The notes below the pieces were generated by a model, which was not told the origin of the DNA, did no database searches, and worked only from the letters and a program-made list of their open reading frames with translations. Shown here in pieces: positions 18,979 to 28,032 of a stretch of 64,000 nt of DNA. Each line of letters starts with the position of its first letter. Positions within the stretch are counted from its first letter, which is position 1. Both the position numbers and the translations under genes were made by a program. Source of the stretch: Fastidiosipila sp963510375 (GTDB lineage: Bacteria; Bacillota; Clostridia; Saccharofermentanales; Fastidiosipilaceae); the NCBI GenBank assembly GCA_963510375.1, contig CAUPES010000007.1:1-64000 (forward strand), in the 5' to 3' direction.

Positions 18979-19347
18979 TTATTCATCTTTATCCAGATCT
19001 TTCACCTCTAAAACTTCTGCAAATATCTCTCCATTATTATTTTGTCCATTTTGATTATTACTATTAGTATCATTATTGTTAGCTTTATAGCCTCTCATAT
19101 TTTCCTGCTGATATCTGTCATTTCCTTGATTGTAAGTATCTCTATAACTTCTATCAAATTGATCCTTAAAATTAGTAATTTTCTTACGTATAAGCAAGAA
19201 CACAATAACTGGAGCTAACAAAAATAAGAGTGAGGCAATTAGCCTTACACCCGGAATAAACATAATAAATCTAAAAAAAGCAGACACTACAGCGAATACT
19301 AATATACTCAGTATTAATGATTTTATTGGGTTATAATTTGGTCTCAA
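18979..19347 (-). CDS. Small membrane protein of unknown function
   Basis: I do not recognise this 122-residue protein. It has two hydrophobic segments (about 9-31 and 34-54), a basic region with RKKITNFKDQFDRSYRD, and then a hydrophilic Asn/Gln-rich stretch (about 75-105) and an acidic end. The start is TTG with GGAGAG 6 nt upstream. It appears monocistronic, with its own terminator. Such Asn-rich tails are usually cytoplasmic and disordered; no catalytic motif is visible. Confidence 0.7.
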   Translation of the reverse strand: MRPNYNPIKSLILSILVFAVVSAFFRFIMFIPGVRLIASLLFLLAPVIVFLLIRKKITNFKDQFDRSYRDTYNQGNDRYQQENMRGYKANNNDTNSNNQNGQNNNGEIFAEVLEVKDLDKDE

Positions 19348-19497
19348 TTAAAACTCTCCTTATTTTTCTTATTGTATTTTCAACTATTTTTACTGTCCTA
19401 TAAACTAAATTTGCATCTAATTAATTTCCTAATTTTTTTGCGATTAACGCTTAGAAATTAAATATATTATATATAAAAAAATTTTATCCGTATTGAT

Positions 19498-19516
19498 ATC
19501 CGCAATGTTTGCGGAT
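19498..19516. terminator. Hairpin after the chromate-transporter pair
   Basis: An 8-bp perfect stem (ATCCGCAA/TTGCGGAT) with a 3-nt loop lies about 90 bp past the end of the chromate-type transporter genes. The T-run on the minus strand begins only about 15 nt further on, so termination is plausible but not certain. Confidence 0.35.
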
Positions 19517-19602
19517 TATTTTAAACTAATTTTACAGCTTAGCAACAAATTAAAACTTAAATACATCTTATGTGCCAAAAGCAATCGTAAATTTTCTAAA
19601 TA

Positions 19603-20163
19603 CTAAAATGCATAGACCACGACACCAAGTACTGCAGCTACTAAAATAGTTTTCACAGCTGAAAGTTTTACTTTTGCAAAATACTTATATACAAATTTAA
19701 ATACATACAAAGCACTCAATATAATTAATGCTTTAATATCAATTTTGAACTCCCCTAAAATGTTTACAGACTCTAATACCATTGTAATACCTGTTGCCAA
19801 AATGACACCAGATACACAAGCCTGTAGACCTTTGGTCGCTGCATTTACAAACTTATTTCCTAAAGTTTTTCTAAGAAACATTGCTACTACTAATAAAATT
19901 ACAAAAGAAGGTATTGTAACCGCTATCGTTGCAATAAGAGCACCCAGGACTCCACCTTGAGCACTACCAATATAAGTTGCTAAATTTACCATCAAAGGTC
20001 CTGGTGTAGACTCTGCTACTGCAATCATATTGGTCAATTGCTCTGAACTCATCCAAGCATTGCTCTCGACAACATCACTAATTAAAGGAACTGCAGCATA
20101 ACCTCCGCCAAAACTAAACAATCCTACGAGGAGGAACTCAATAAATAGCTCAAAATAGACCAT
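19603..20163 (-). CDS. Chromate-transporter family protein, half-size subunit B
   Basis: Short-chain CHR proteins occur as tandem pairs, each about half of ChrA, and together form an anion (chromate or related) transporter. The 186 residues are hydrophobic with about five to six membrane segments. The N-terminal GLFSFGGGYAAVPLI and the AVAESTPGPLMVNLATYIG motif are typical. It overlaps its partner by one base (TAATG), so the two are translationally coupled. The natural substrate in an anaerobe may not be chromate. Confidence 0.85.
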   Translation of the reverse strand: MVYFELFIEFLLVGLFSFGGGYAAVPLISDVVESNAWMSSEQLTNMIAVAESTPGPLMVNLATYIGSAQGGVLGALIATIAVTIPSFVILLVVAMFLRKTLGNKFVNAATKGLQACVSGVILATGITMVLESVNILGEFKIDIKALIILSALYVFKFVYKYFAKVKLSAVKTILVAAVLGVVVYAF

Positions 20164-20771
20164 TATTCTCCCTCACTTTCTTGTTCAGTGATAGTTTCAG
20201 CATTCTCCGCATCTTTCTTTAATAAATACTCATCATAAATAGGCAAAATAATAGTTGTTAAAGCTGCACCCAACAACATTAAGTTCACTGTTGATAAATT
20301 CCAATTGCCAAGAACTGAGAATAAAATAGCTAGGAAAGACAATATCGCAACTGCAAAAATCACTAAATTACGTTGAAGCTTCCTAAACATTTTGATCCCA
20401 GCATCAACAATAAGAACTGCAACAGCAACCTGAATTCCTTTAAATGCATTCTGTATCCATTGAATAGCCATAAACTGTTCAAAGAATAATGAAATTAAAA
20501 ATATAATCACAAATGATGGCAAAATTACACCCAAGGTCGCTATCATTGCGCCAGGTAAATTAGCTTGCTTATTGCCTACAAAGGTCGCACAGTTTATTGC
20601 GACTGATCCTGGTGTAGATTCAGCAATTATAGTTACATTAAGTAAGTCCTCGTGAGTAATCCACTTTTCCTTTTCCACGCACTCTTCCTCAATTAGAGAA
20701 ATCATACCGTAACCACCACCGAAGCTAAACAAACCTATTTTTAAAAACTTTAGGAATAACTCCCAGAGCAT
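20163..20771 (-). CDS. Chromate-transporter family protein, half-size subunit A
   Basis: This is the first of the CHR pair. It has GLFSFGGGYGMISLI near the N-terminus, then IIAESTPGSVAINCATFVG, and about six membrane segments; the last about 25 residues are acidic and cytoplasmic. I use the ATG at 20771; a GTG two codons upstream (20777) is also possible and the ribosome-binding site (GATAGG) fits either poorly. Its strong similarity to subunit B suggests an old tandem duplication. Confidence 0.85.
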   Translation of the reverse strand: MLWELFLKFLKIGLFSFGGGYGMISLIEEECVEKEKWITHEDLLNVTIIAESTPGSVAINCATFVGNKQANLPGAMIATLGVILPSFVIIFLISLFFEQFMAIQWIQNAFKGIQVAVAVLIVDAGIKMFRKLQRNLVIFAVAILSFLAILFSVLGNWNLSTVNLMLLGAALTTIILPIYDEYLLKKDAENAETITEQESEGE

Positions 20772-20818
20772 AAACACCTATCTTTCTATTTCATGCAAGT
20801 TTTTTTATAACCTATTTT

Positions 20819-22111
20819 CTATAACTTTGATTCTGAATTTTCTGCAATATAATTCTCTAAATCCTCTAGCTTAAACTGGACTTTAAGTATGTAGGATAAA
20901 TCTCGCCAAATTTCGTCTTTCCAAGACTTAGAGAACTCTTCATCGAAATGCCCATAGCCAACTAACATAATATCATTGTTAGGCAAACATAATACACCTG
21001 AATAGCCTGTATCTCCACCCTTTTCATTTTGGGAGTAGTCTCGTCCAAGAAGAAGTCTATATTCTTGTTTTGATCCACTGCTATCTTGCCTTGCTAATTC
21101 ATTGCCGTCTTGTATATTTGATTTATAGCCACCTTGCCTTGCAGATTCATAAGTTCCAACCCAAGCAATCCAATCACCAGCTGCCCAATCTTTAGGATTT
21201 CTAACAATCTCCCTAAAGCTTAAAATCAACTTACCACTAACTGAGTCAAATACCGCCTTGTGTCGCTCCCCTGTCAAAGCTAATCCCGTCTCTTGAGGTT
21301 CCGTCCAAGTTTCTCCTTCATCATAAGAGAAAAAGTATGTTGAAGGAGCATTATGAGCTTGAGTTCTAGCAATTGCCAAAATCTCTTTACTCTCTGGATT
21401 AGGATCTCTTACCAAACAGACCTCACAGATTTGATATTTATTCTCTAGCTCTCTATATTCACTAAGGTAAGGTCTAGGCTCTGTCCACTTATCCATATCC
21501 TCTTCGTCAAAACTCAAGTATGAAATATAATTCTTAAAGTCATGTCCGTTGTGGTAGACACCCATCCACTTATCTAAGTATTTACCATTTTCATCTTTTA
21601 CCTGAATCAAACTGGACATTACAACAGTGGTAAAGTGTTTCTCACCTTCTTCCAATTCCGGATAAAAGCACTTTAATTCCGTCCAAGTTTCACCATTATC
21701 TTTCGAAATTGATGTATAAAAACCTGACGGTTCTTCTGGAGCCCAACCTGCACATCCACTAATTAGAATAAGGTACTCTCTACCATCTGAGAAATTCAAT
21801 GTATAAATAGTAGGAGTTTCGTAAGATTGTTCCCATGACTTTGGAGTTTCTGTTTTTTCTACAAAGGTCTTGCCATCATCATCAGATATTCTCATGATAA
21901 TAGGACCTTTACCGTGTCCTTTTACATAGGCAAGAATTATCCTGCCGGTTTTTGTTTGCAGTAAATCAGGATGTGCTAAATACTGTCTATCAGTACCAGG
22001 AGATTTTTCTATAACATCTTTATATCTTGTTGGGACCTGGAACATATTAACTCCAGTGTTGTCGACCAAACCTAAGTCTAATGCTCTATTTGTACCTAAT
22101 TTTTCTAACAT
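20819..22111 (-). CDS. Sialidase-fold (BNR/Asp-box) protein, possibly an exo-glycosidase
   Basis: The 430-residue protein has three clear Asp boxes, SDDDGKTF (76-83), SKDNGETW (136-143) and SYDEGETW (262-269), which mark a six-bladed beta-propeller as in sialidases. The usual F/Y-R-I-P motif of true sialidases is not evident; the corresponding part reads YLAHPDLLQTKTGR. It might be a divergent sialidase or another propeller hydrolase. There is no signal peptide, so it should be cytoplasmic. It lies downstream of a kinase gene on the same strand, which suggests sugar metabolism. Confidence 0.65.
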   Translation of the reverse strand: MLEKLGTNRALDLGLVDNTGVNMFQVPTRYKDVIEKSPGTDRQYLAHPDLLQTKTGRIILAYVKGHGKGPIIMRISDDDGKTFVEKTETPKSWEQSYETPTIYTLNFSDGREYLILISGCAGWAPEEPSGFYTSISKDNGETWTELKCFYPELEEGEKHFTTVVMSSLIQVKDENGKYLDKWMGVYHNGHDFKNYISYLSFDEEDMDKWTEPRPYLSEYRELENKYQICEVCLVRDPNPESKEILAIARTQAHNAPSTYFFSYDEGETWTEPQETGLALTGERHKAVFDSVSGKLILSFREIVRNPKDWAAGDWIAWVGTYESARQGGYKSNIQDGNELARQDSSGSKQEYRLLLGRDYSQNEKGGDTGYSGVLCLPNNDIMLVGYGHFDEEFSKSWKDEIWRDLSYILKVQFKLEDLENYIAENSESKL

Positions 22112-22159
22112 CTTATTTTTACTCTCTTTTAAGCTAATTTTGTTTTTACATCAATTTTA

Positions 22160-23107
22160 TTATAAATCTAGTTCTGCCAATCTTTTATTAATACTATCCA
22201 TATAATCTCTGGCAGTTTTAATATCTTTAAATTGATTTTCATTACTAATTGCATGTAACAAATTCATATAAATATTATATAGTTGCAGACAAAGTAATTC
22301 ATTGCCACTCAAGTTTTCTAGATTATTGGTAGATCCATACCCTTGCCAAAATTCTTCTCTGTCCATCCAACCAGCTGCAAATTCAAATAGAGAATCTCCT
22401 ATCATAGTTCTATCCAAATCTATCAAGTGAATACCGCTATCATTAAAAATAACATTCGCTGCCCAGAGATCGCCATGAATAATTGAGTTTTTCTCTCTAG
22501 AGTCTAAAATTTCTCTATTAACTTCAAATGCATTTATAAGTTCATCTAACTTCACATTGCTCTTCAGCTCTGGACCTGCATTTTCTAAAACATTCTTAAC
22601 CGAATATATTAAAAACTCAGCCCATGATGTAAAACTTTTATCCTCCACATAGAAGAGGTAGCCACAATAATCAGTGTCAACTTTTTGCGAGTGCATTCTC
22701 TTTATGATTTTCCCTAAATTTTCCAAAAGGGTAGAGTTAATTGCATCGTCTTTAGACTCATCACTCCATAACTGCTCACTCAAAACTTTGCCCGGTATGA
22801 ATTGGCTTATACTGTACTCCTCACCATCTATTACACCAAGTTCAAAATAATCAGCTACGGGAACCTTATATTCTTGCATTAATTTATACGCTAAACCCTC
22901 ATTAGCCATAGCAAGCTGCTCAAAATACATTAAATTATGCTTTTCCGGGCTTATCCTAATAATAAACTCAGGTGCAGCATCGACCATAGCAATATACGAT
23001 CTATTAAATGTACCACCAGAAATATTCCTAAACTTCAATTTAGAAATATTTGGAAAGTGCTTTGCTAAAATTCTTTGCAAAATAATTTCATCTGAATCTA
23101 TAGTCAT
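22160..23107 (-). CDS. APH/choline-kinase-family phosphotransferase
   Basis: The protein has the APH fold: a glycine-rich N-lobe (ISGGTFNRSYIA), the catalytic loop HGDLWAANV and the metal-binding LIDLDR. Family members phosphorylate aminoglycosides, choline, homoserine, fructosamines or N-acetylhexosamines. The HGDLW form resembles the fructosamine-kinase and NahK type, and its neighbours are a sialidase-fold gene and a mutarotase gene, so a sugar kinase role is my inference. The ATG at 23107, 4 nt after GAGGTG, is preferred over the TTG at 23119. It is divergent from the gene at 23232. Confidence 0.75.
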   Translation of the reverse strand: MTIDSDEIILQRILAKHFPNISKLKFRNISGGTFNRSYIAMVDAAPEFIIRISPEKHNLMYFEQLAMANEGLAYKLMQEYKVPVADYFELGVIDGEEYSISQFIPGKVLSEQLWSDESKDDAINSTLLENLGKIIKRMHSQKVDTDYCGYLFYVEDKSFTSWAEFLIYSVKNVLENAGPELKSNVKLDELINAFEVNREILDSREKNSIIHGDLWAANVIFNDSGIHLIDLDRTMIGDSLFEFAAGWMDREEFWQGYGSTNNLENLSGNELLCLQLYNIYMNLLHAISNENQFKDIKTARDYMDSINKRLAELDL

Positions 23108-23231
23108 ATCCCACCTCAACTAATTTTCTTTATTTTACTATTCGCAAAAAAGATTTTCAAAACATCTGTATATAATTTTTCCTATTTCCATTACAATTAA
23201 AATCATATAAAAGTTAAATTAGGAGATAATT

Positions 23232-23939
23232 ATGTTAGAACTTAGTAATAAATTTTTGCAATTGGAAATAGATACAGAGGGAGCTTACATCACTTCATTT
23301 AAGGCTGGAGATCAAGATATTTTCTTCCCAAGAACTCAGTTAGATTACAATGGTACTAGCAAAAATCGTGGTGGCTCTCACGTATGCTTACCTCAATTCG
23401 GAGCACCTGGTGAATTCAATCTTAAGAGCCATGGTTTTGGTAGAGAAATTCCTTGGCAAGTTGAATCACAGACTGAAGATAATTTAACTCTTCTAGCTGA
23501 TAAAGTTGCAGGCGAATATGAAGATCTAGAATCTATACTAAGCTTTACTCTAATTGACTCTGAGTTAGAAATTATTTTGTCAGTCAGAAATAATGGAGAA
23601 AACCCATTATCCATATCTCCTGCCTTCCACCCATACTTCAATGTAGCAGGGCAAGAAGAGACTAAAATTGATGGCAAAGTAATTAATATCACAGACGATA
23701 AATTTGCAAATTCAGTTTATGTAAACAGCCCTAAACTTGTTGAAACAGACTTATTTAACCTTGATTTAGAATACGAAAATTTACCAGTTACTGTACTCTG
23801 GACAGACAAAAAAGCTGATTACTTCTGCATTGAACCTACATATAATTCAATCAGCTTCTCCAAAGGCGAAGGATATCTGACCCTAGGAGCTGGTGAAAGT
23901 GCTACTTTCAAATATGAAGTTACGGTAACAGTAAAATAA
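23232..23939 (+). CDS. Aldose-1-epimerase / hexose-phosphate mutarotase-like protein
   Basis: This GalM-superfamily enzyme interconverts alpha and beta anomers of a hexose or hexose phosphate. The 235-residue length, GGSHVCLPQFG, SHGFGRE, FHPYF and the likely catalytic Glu in CIEPT are close to the YeaD-like glucose-6-phosphate 1-epimerase group. AGGAGA lies 5 nt before the ATG. It is cytoplasmic. Together with phosphorylase and mutase genes nearby it would help handle anomers released inside the cell. It is divergent from the APH-type kinase; a CPBP protease gene follows by 24 bp. Confidence 0.85.
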   Translation: MLELSNKFLQLEIDTEGAYITSFKAGDQDIFFPRTQLDYNGTSKNRGGSHVCLPQFGAPGEFNLKSHGFGREIPWQVESQTEDNLTLLADKVAGEYEDLESILSFTLIDSELEIILSVRNNGENPLSISPAFHPYFNVAGQEETKIDGKVINITDDKFANSVYVNSPKLVETDLFNLDLEYENLPVTVLWTDKKADYFCIEPTYNSISFSKGEGYLTLGAGESATFKYEVTVTVK

Positions 23940-23963
23940 TTCAAAAACATTAACTTCTGAAAT

Positions 23964-24692
23964 ATGAAGGAGATTATAAGAACTAAAATGGAAACTACAA
24001 GTAAGCAATTAGATTTCAAAATCAACAAAAGCAAAATTGTCTTTATCATATTAAGCAGCCTAATCGTCTGCTTTGCGATAGCATCTCTGGATTTAATTTT
24101 TCACTTGTCCTACGTGCCCAAATCTGCGATAAAAATCCTTCTGTTTATTCTGCCAGTTTTCTTGTATAAATTAATATTTAAAAAATCATATCTCGCGCAC
24201 CAGCTTAGAAACCCTAACAAAAAGAATCTGAAACTTTCAGCATTAATAGCAGTTGGAGTCTCTCTAGTTATTATTGGTGCGTATTTGATTTTCAAAGACT
24301 TCATTTCAGCTGAGAATATTAGAGATAATTTAGCCAAAAGAGAAAACATTGATGCAAGTAATTTCTTGTATGTTGCCTTGCACATAGCTTTTGTAAATTC
24401 ATTACTAGAAGAAATTTTCTTTCGTGCATTTGTTTTTTATTACTTGAATAAACTAAACTTAAGAATTTTTGCTTATATTTACAGCAGTCTTTTGTTCTCT
24501 TTGTATCACGTTACAACAATAGCTGCTTGGTTTGATTGGTGGCTCAATTTCATTATTATTGTCTCACTATTTGTCGTTGGACTTATTTTTGATTACTTCT
24601 GTGAAAAATCTAATAGCTTCCTGGCACCATGGTTCTTACATATTGTAGCAAACCTAAGCATCAATGGAATAGCTTGGTTTAGTATTTTATAA
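23964..24692 (+). CDS. CPBP (CAAX/Abi) family intramembrane metalloprotease
   Basis: The 242 residues hold about six to seven membrane segments and the family motifs EExxxR (LLEEIFFR, Glu149-Glu150-Arg154), LYHV and a C-terminal HIVAN. Members cleave or modify membrane-associated peptides; some give bacteriocin self-immunity. The start is uncertain: the ATG at 23964 has no ribosome-binding site, while the one at 23988 has AAGGAG 16 nt upstream, which is too far. Coupling to the preceding epimerase is possible. A strong terminator follows. Confidence 0.8.
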   Translation: MKEIIRTKMETTSKQLDFKINKSKIVFIILSSLIVCFAIASLDLIFHLSYVPKSAIKILLFILPVFLYKLIFKKSYLAHQLRNPNKKNLKLSALIAVGVSLVIIGAYLIFKDFISAENIRDNLAKRENIDASNFLYVALHIAFVNSLLEEIFFRAFVFYYLNKLNLRIFAYIYSSLLFSLYHVTTIAAWFDWWLNFIIIVSLFVVGLIFDYFCEKSNSFLAPWFLHIVANLSINGIAWFSIL

Positions 24693-24696
24693 ATGC

Positions 24697-24730
24697 AAAA
24701 AGCCTCCTTTAATAAGGAGGCTTTATTTTC
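24697..24730. terminator. Bidirectional terminator between convergent genes
   Basis: A perfect 11-bp stem (AAAGCCTCCTT/AAGGAGGCTTT) with loop TAAT is flanked by A and T runs. It serves the plus-strand protease gene and the minus-strand lactate dehydrogenase gene. Confidence 0.92.
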
Positions 24731-24758
24731 TCTACTTTTAATTAAACAGAAAACTAAA

Positions 24759-25706
24759 TTAATCTAAATCTAATTCTGCTAAAACACTCTTCATAGTTTC
24801 AGCTGAGTCACGCAATTTAGATAACTCTTCTGCTGTATAGTTAAGTTCTAATGATTTAACACCCTCACGAGAGATTAAAGATGGCATGCTAATTGCCAAA
24901 CCTTCTAAACCATATTCTCCATCCATTACACTAGAAACAGGCATAACTTTGTTGGAGTTTGTATATATAGCCTCGACAATTCTTGTTGTTGTCATTGCTA
25001 TACCATAATTTGTTGTACCTTTTTTGTTAATAATTTCATATGCAGAGTCTCTAACTTGTTGATAAATATCTGCTTTCAATTCATCTGTTAGATCAATACC
25101 TCTTACTTTTGCAAATTCGTCAACTGGAGTACCATGAACAGTAACTCTACTCCAAGCTGGGAATGAACTATCACCATGTTCTCCTAGAATATCTGCACTG
25201 ATTGAAGCTGCGTTAACTTTTAATTCTTTTGAAAGCAAATAAATAAATCTAGATGAGTCTAGAACTGTACCTGAACCAATAATTCTTTCTTTTGGTAATC
25301 CTGATAATTTATAAGTTACGTAGGTTAAGATATCTACAGGGTTAGCAACAACTACTATATAACCTGAGAATCCAGTTTCCATGATTGCTGGAACGATTGA
25401 TTTGAAGATACTTGTATTCTTCTTAACTAAATCCAATCTTGTTTCTCCTGGTTTTTGAGCAGCACCTGCTGTAATTACTACGAAACCTGCATCTTCAACA
25501 TCTTTTTCGTAGGATCCTGAATAAACTTTAACTGGTTTTGTTGCCAAAACTGAACCGTGAGCTATATCTAACGCTTCACCCTCAGCCTTTTCTTGGTTTG
25601 CATCAATAATTGCAATTTTATTGAAAAGACCTGAGTTCATAAGTCTGAATGCGGTTGCAGAACCAACATTACCTGCACCAATTACAACTACTTTTTGTAA
25701 GTTCAT
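24759..25706 (-). CDS. ldh: L-lactate dehydrogenase
   Basis: This enzyme reduces pyruvate to L-lactate, regenerating NAD+ in fermentation. The 315 residues include the Rossmann motif GAGNVGSATAF, the specificity loop AQKPGETR (Gln selects pyruvate/lactate over malate), IGSGTVLDSSRF and the active-site GEHGDSSFPAWS with His177. The ATG at 25706 has AAGGGAG 8 nt upstream; an upstream frame extension of 21 residues lacks support. It is monocistronic with its own promoter and terminator. This indicates fermentative growth with lactate as a product. Confidence 0.97.
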   Translation of the reverse strand: MNLQKVVVIGAGNVGSATAFRLMNSGLFNKIAIIDANQEKAEGEALDIAHGSVLATKPVKVYSGSYEKDVEDAGFVVITAGAAQKPGETRLDLVKKNTSIFKSIVPAIMETGFSGYIVVVANPVDILTYVTYKLSGLPKERIIGSGTVLDSSRFIYLLSKELKVNAASISADILGEHGDSSFPAWSRVTVHGTPVDEFAKVRGIDLTDELKADIYQQVRDSAYEIINKKGTTNYGIAMTTTRIVEAIYTNSNKVMPVSSVMDGEYGLEGLAISMPSLISREGVKSLELNYTAEELSKLRDSAETMKSVLAELDLD

Positions 25707-25740
25707 AAACGTTTCTCCCTTTACAATTTTTTCCAAAAAT

Positions 25741-25769
25741 AAAATAGTTCTCTTGACTAAATTTGTCAA
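25741..25769 (-). promoter_or_regulatory. Sigma-A promoter of ldh
   Basis: On the minus strand a consensus TTGACA and a TATTTT are spaced by exactly 17 bp, ending about 35 bp before the ldh start. This is the best-matching -35 that I found in the window. Confidence 0.7.
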
Positions 25770-25831
25770 TGATAAATTTCACTATTTTTTTAATTCTATT
25801 GTGATTTATCTACTCAATTACTTAGTTTTTA

Positions 25832-27868
25832 CTACATAGAGTAAAGAACCATCATCGAGAGTCCTGGAACAGTAGCTTGTGAATTCTCTATGGTCTCTAG
25901 AACTTCAGTGCCTGCTTTTTTGTCATTGACAACTACATTCCAATTATCAGCTTCTGGCAGTTCAAATTTATGAGCTTTCGCATTAGCGTTATATGCAACT
26001 ACTATGTTTTTCCAACTATCTTCATTTGCATGCAAACGCAACTTAAATACTATAAATTTATCATCTACCTCTAAGAACACCAAGTGTTTCTTAATTAGCT
26101 CAACATCATTAATTCTGAACGCAGGATGCTCTTTTCTCAACTTGATTAAGCCTTGATAATATTTTGTAACCTCTAAGAATTTATCCTTATTTTCCCATCT
26201 GAACATGTTGACATAATCTGGACTCTTATATGTGTTATGATCTCCAAATTTGGTTCTCAAGAACTCATCACCACCATAAATAAATGGTATACCCTGACTT
26301 GTCATAACAATACCATTGGCTAAAAGACTTTTTCTGACGCATTCATCTGCTAAGACATTATCAAAATCTACATTAGCATACGGATTAGCAGCTAAAACTG
26401 CAGTTTCTACATCACCATATTCTTCTAAAGTTTTGCCAAATAATTGTCCATCTAAGATTTGAATAAAACCAGCTTCTTCATCCAAATCTTGAGTCTTAAC
26501 AATTTTATCCCACATATTTAAGTTATCATGAGCAATTACATAGTTAATAGATTCACTAGGTTTAGCTGTGAAATCTCTGTATGATCCTTCAACTCCACGA
26601 ATAATATTAACCTCTTCACCACTTGCACCTGTAGCAAAACCTTGGCTAGCATCATCACTCCCGCCTTTAATTGCGTTACGCAAGTTGTCATTAAATACTG
26701 AGAAACCATTGTTAGTTTGAGTACCTTTTAGTACTTGTTGATCTATTGGCAAAGCTGAAACATTTCCCGTCCAAGGCTCACCCAAGAAAAGAATACTTGA
26801 ATCAATCTCTGTATGAACTTTTCTAACAATTCTCTTCATGGTCTCTCTATCAATTAAGCCCATAAGGTCAAATCGGAAACCGTCAATTCCAAACTCTTCA
26901 ATCCAGTATAAAATTGAGTCTAGGATAAATTTACGAACCATGGGAGCTTCACTCGCAATCTCATTACCACAACCAGAACCATTTGTATAAACACCTTCAT
27001 CAGTTTTGCGATAATAATATCCTGGAGCAATCTTCTCAAAAGGACCTTCGTCAATAGAGAAAGTATGATTATAAACAACATCCATAATGACACGCATGCC
27101 AGCATCATGGATTGCTTGTATCGCAGTTTTTAATTCTTTTATTCTTGCAACAGGATTGGTTGAATCCGTAGAATATGAGCCCTCTGGAGCATTATAGTTC
27201 TGTGGATCGTAACCCCAGTTATAATCCTCAGGAACGTAATGCAATTCATTGACTGTTACATAATCATATATTGGTAAAAGCTGCACGTGAGTTACACCTA
27301 ATTCAACTAAGTGATCCAGACCTGTACTGTTCCCGCCAGGAGTCTTGGTGCCTCTCTCGGCTAAAGCTAAATACTTACCCTTGTTCTCCATACCAGAATC
27401 TGGACTTATTGAGAAGTCTCTGATGTGCATCTCATAAATTATCGCATCTGTTGGACTATTGAGTTCTGCTCTTCTATGCGGATCCCAGTTATCTGGATTA
27501 GTTTCTGCAAAATCAATTATTGCACCTCTATGTCCATTTGCTGAAAGCGCCTTGGCATATGGATCAACAGCATAATTTATTTCACCTTCTGGCAGTTCCA
27601 CTCTATACATATAAAACTGTCCTTTGAGATCTTCTGCAACTGTAATTTCCCAGACTCCGAACTCTCCCAACTTCATTGGAAGCTTCGCGGTATAATCTTC
27701 ATGGCTAACTAATAGACCTAAGTCATCATATTTACCTGCATCCCTATACAATACAAGTTCAACATTTATAGCAGTTGGGGCAAAAACCTTAAAAGTACTT
27801 TTGTCTCGGCTATAAGTACAACCCAAGTCATTCTTCTTATAAAATTCTTTTTTATTTTCTTTTCTCAT
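25832..27868 (-). CDS. pulA: Type I pullulanase (GH13)
   Basis: It debranches alpha-1,6 links in pullulan, amylopectin or glycogen fragments. An N-terminal CBM48-like domain (about 15-110) is followed by the GH13 barrel with the pullulanase signature YNWGYDP. The conserved regions are DVVYNH, GFRFDLMG (nucleophile Asp334), LGEPW (acid/base Glu364) and VIAHDNLNMWD. There is no signal peptide, so it acts inside the cell, probably on imported maltodextrins or stored glycogen. Start: ATG at 27868 (a GTG two codons earlier is possible). It lies between the GH42 gene and ldh. Confidence 0.96.
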   Translation of the reverse strand: MRKENKKEFYKKNDLGCTYSRDKSTFKVFAPTAINVELVLYRDAGKYDDLGLLVSHEDYTAKLPMKLGEFGVWEITVAEDLKGQFYMYRVELPEGEINYAVDPYAKALSANGHRGAIIDFAETNPDNWDPHRRAELNSPTDAIIYEMHIRDFSISPDSGMENKGKYLALAERGTKTPGGNSTGLDHLVELGVTHVQLLPIYDYVTVNELHYVPEDYNWGYDPQNYNAPEGSYSTDSTNPVARIKELKTAIQAIHDAGMRVIMDVVYNHTFSIDEGPFEKIAPGYYYRKTDEGVYTNGSGCGNEIASEAPMVRKFILDSILYWIEEFGIDGFRFDLMGLIDRETMKRIVRKVHTEIDSSILFLGEPWTGNVSALPIDQQVLKGTQTNNGFSVFNDNLRNAIKGGSDDASQGFATGASGEEVNIIRGVEGSYRDFTAKPSESINYVIAHDNLNMWDKIVKTQDLDEEAGFIQILDGQLFGKTLEEYGDVETAVLAANPYANVDFDNVLADECVRKSLLANGIVMTSQGIPFIYGGDEFLRTKFGDHNTYKSPDYVNMFRWENKDKFLEVTKYYQGLIKLRKEHPAFRINDVELIKKHLVFLEVDDKFIVFKLRLHANEDSWKNIVVAYNANAKAHKFELPEADNWNVVVNDKKAGTEVLETIENSQATVPGLSMMVLYSM

Positions 27869-27898
27869 ATGCACCCGTCATTACTTAAATTCGCTCTT

Positions 27899-27926
27899 AT
27901 TCTAACAGAAAAATTTAAAATTGCAT
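27899..27926 (-). promoter_or_regulatory. Predicted extended -10 promoter for the pullulanase gene
   Basis: The minus strand has TGTTAGAAT, an extended -10 with 5 of 6 core matches, and a weak -35 (ATGCAA) 16 bp upstream. It is about 30 bp before the start codon and after the terminator of the preceding operon. Confidence 0.4.
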
Positions 27927-27967
27927 CTTAGAAATCACGGTTTTATTACTTAAATCAATTACATTCA

Positions 27968-28004
27968 CAAAAGAAAACTGGATCTTTTATAAGACCCAGT
28001 TTTT
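27968..28004 (-). terminator. Terminator of the GH65/GH42 operon
   Basis: The minus strand forms an 8-bp stem AAAACTGG/CCAGTTTT, one mismatch and a further 5 bp around loop ATAA, followed by TTTTCTTTTG. It lies about 30 bp after the GH42 stop. Confidence 0.65.
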
Positions 28005-28032
28005 GGTAGCTTAAGATTGACATTTTTTAGTG

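Noticed and set aside
19603..20777. Chromate resistance island
   Set aside because: Only the split CHR pair is present. No regulator, reductase or mobile element surrounds it, so it is more likely a housekeeping anion transporter.
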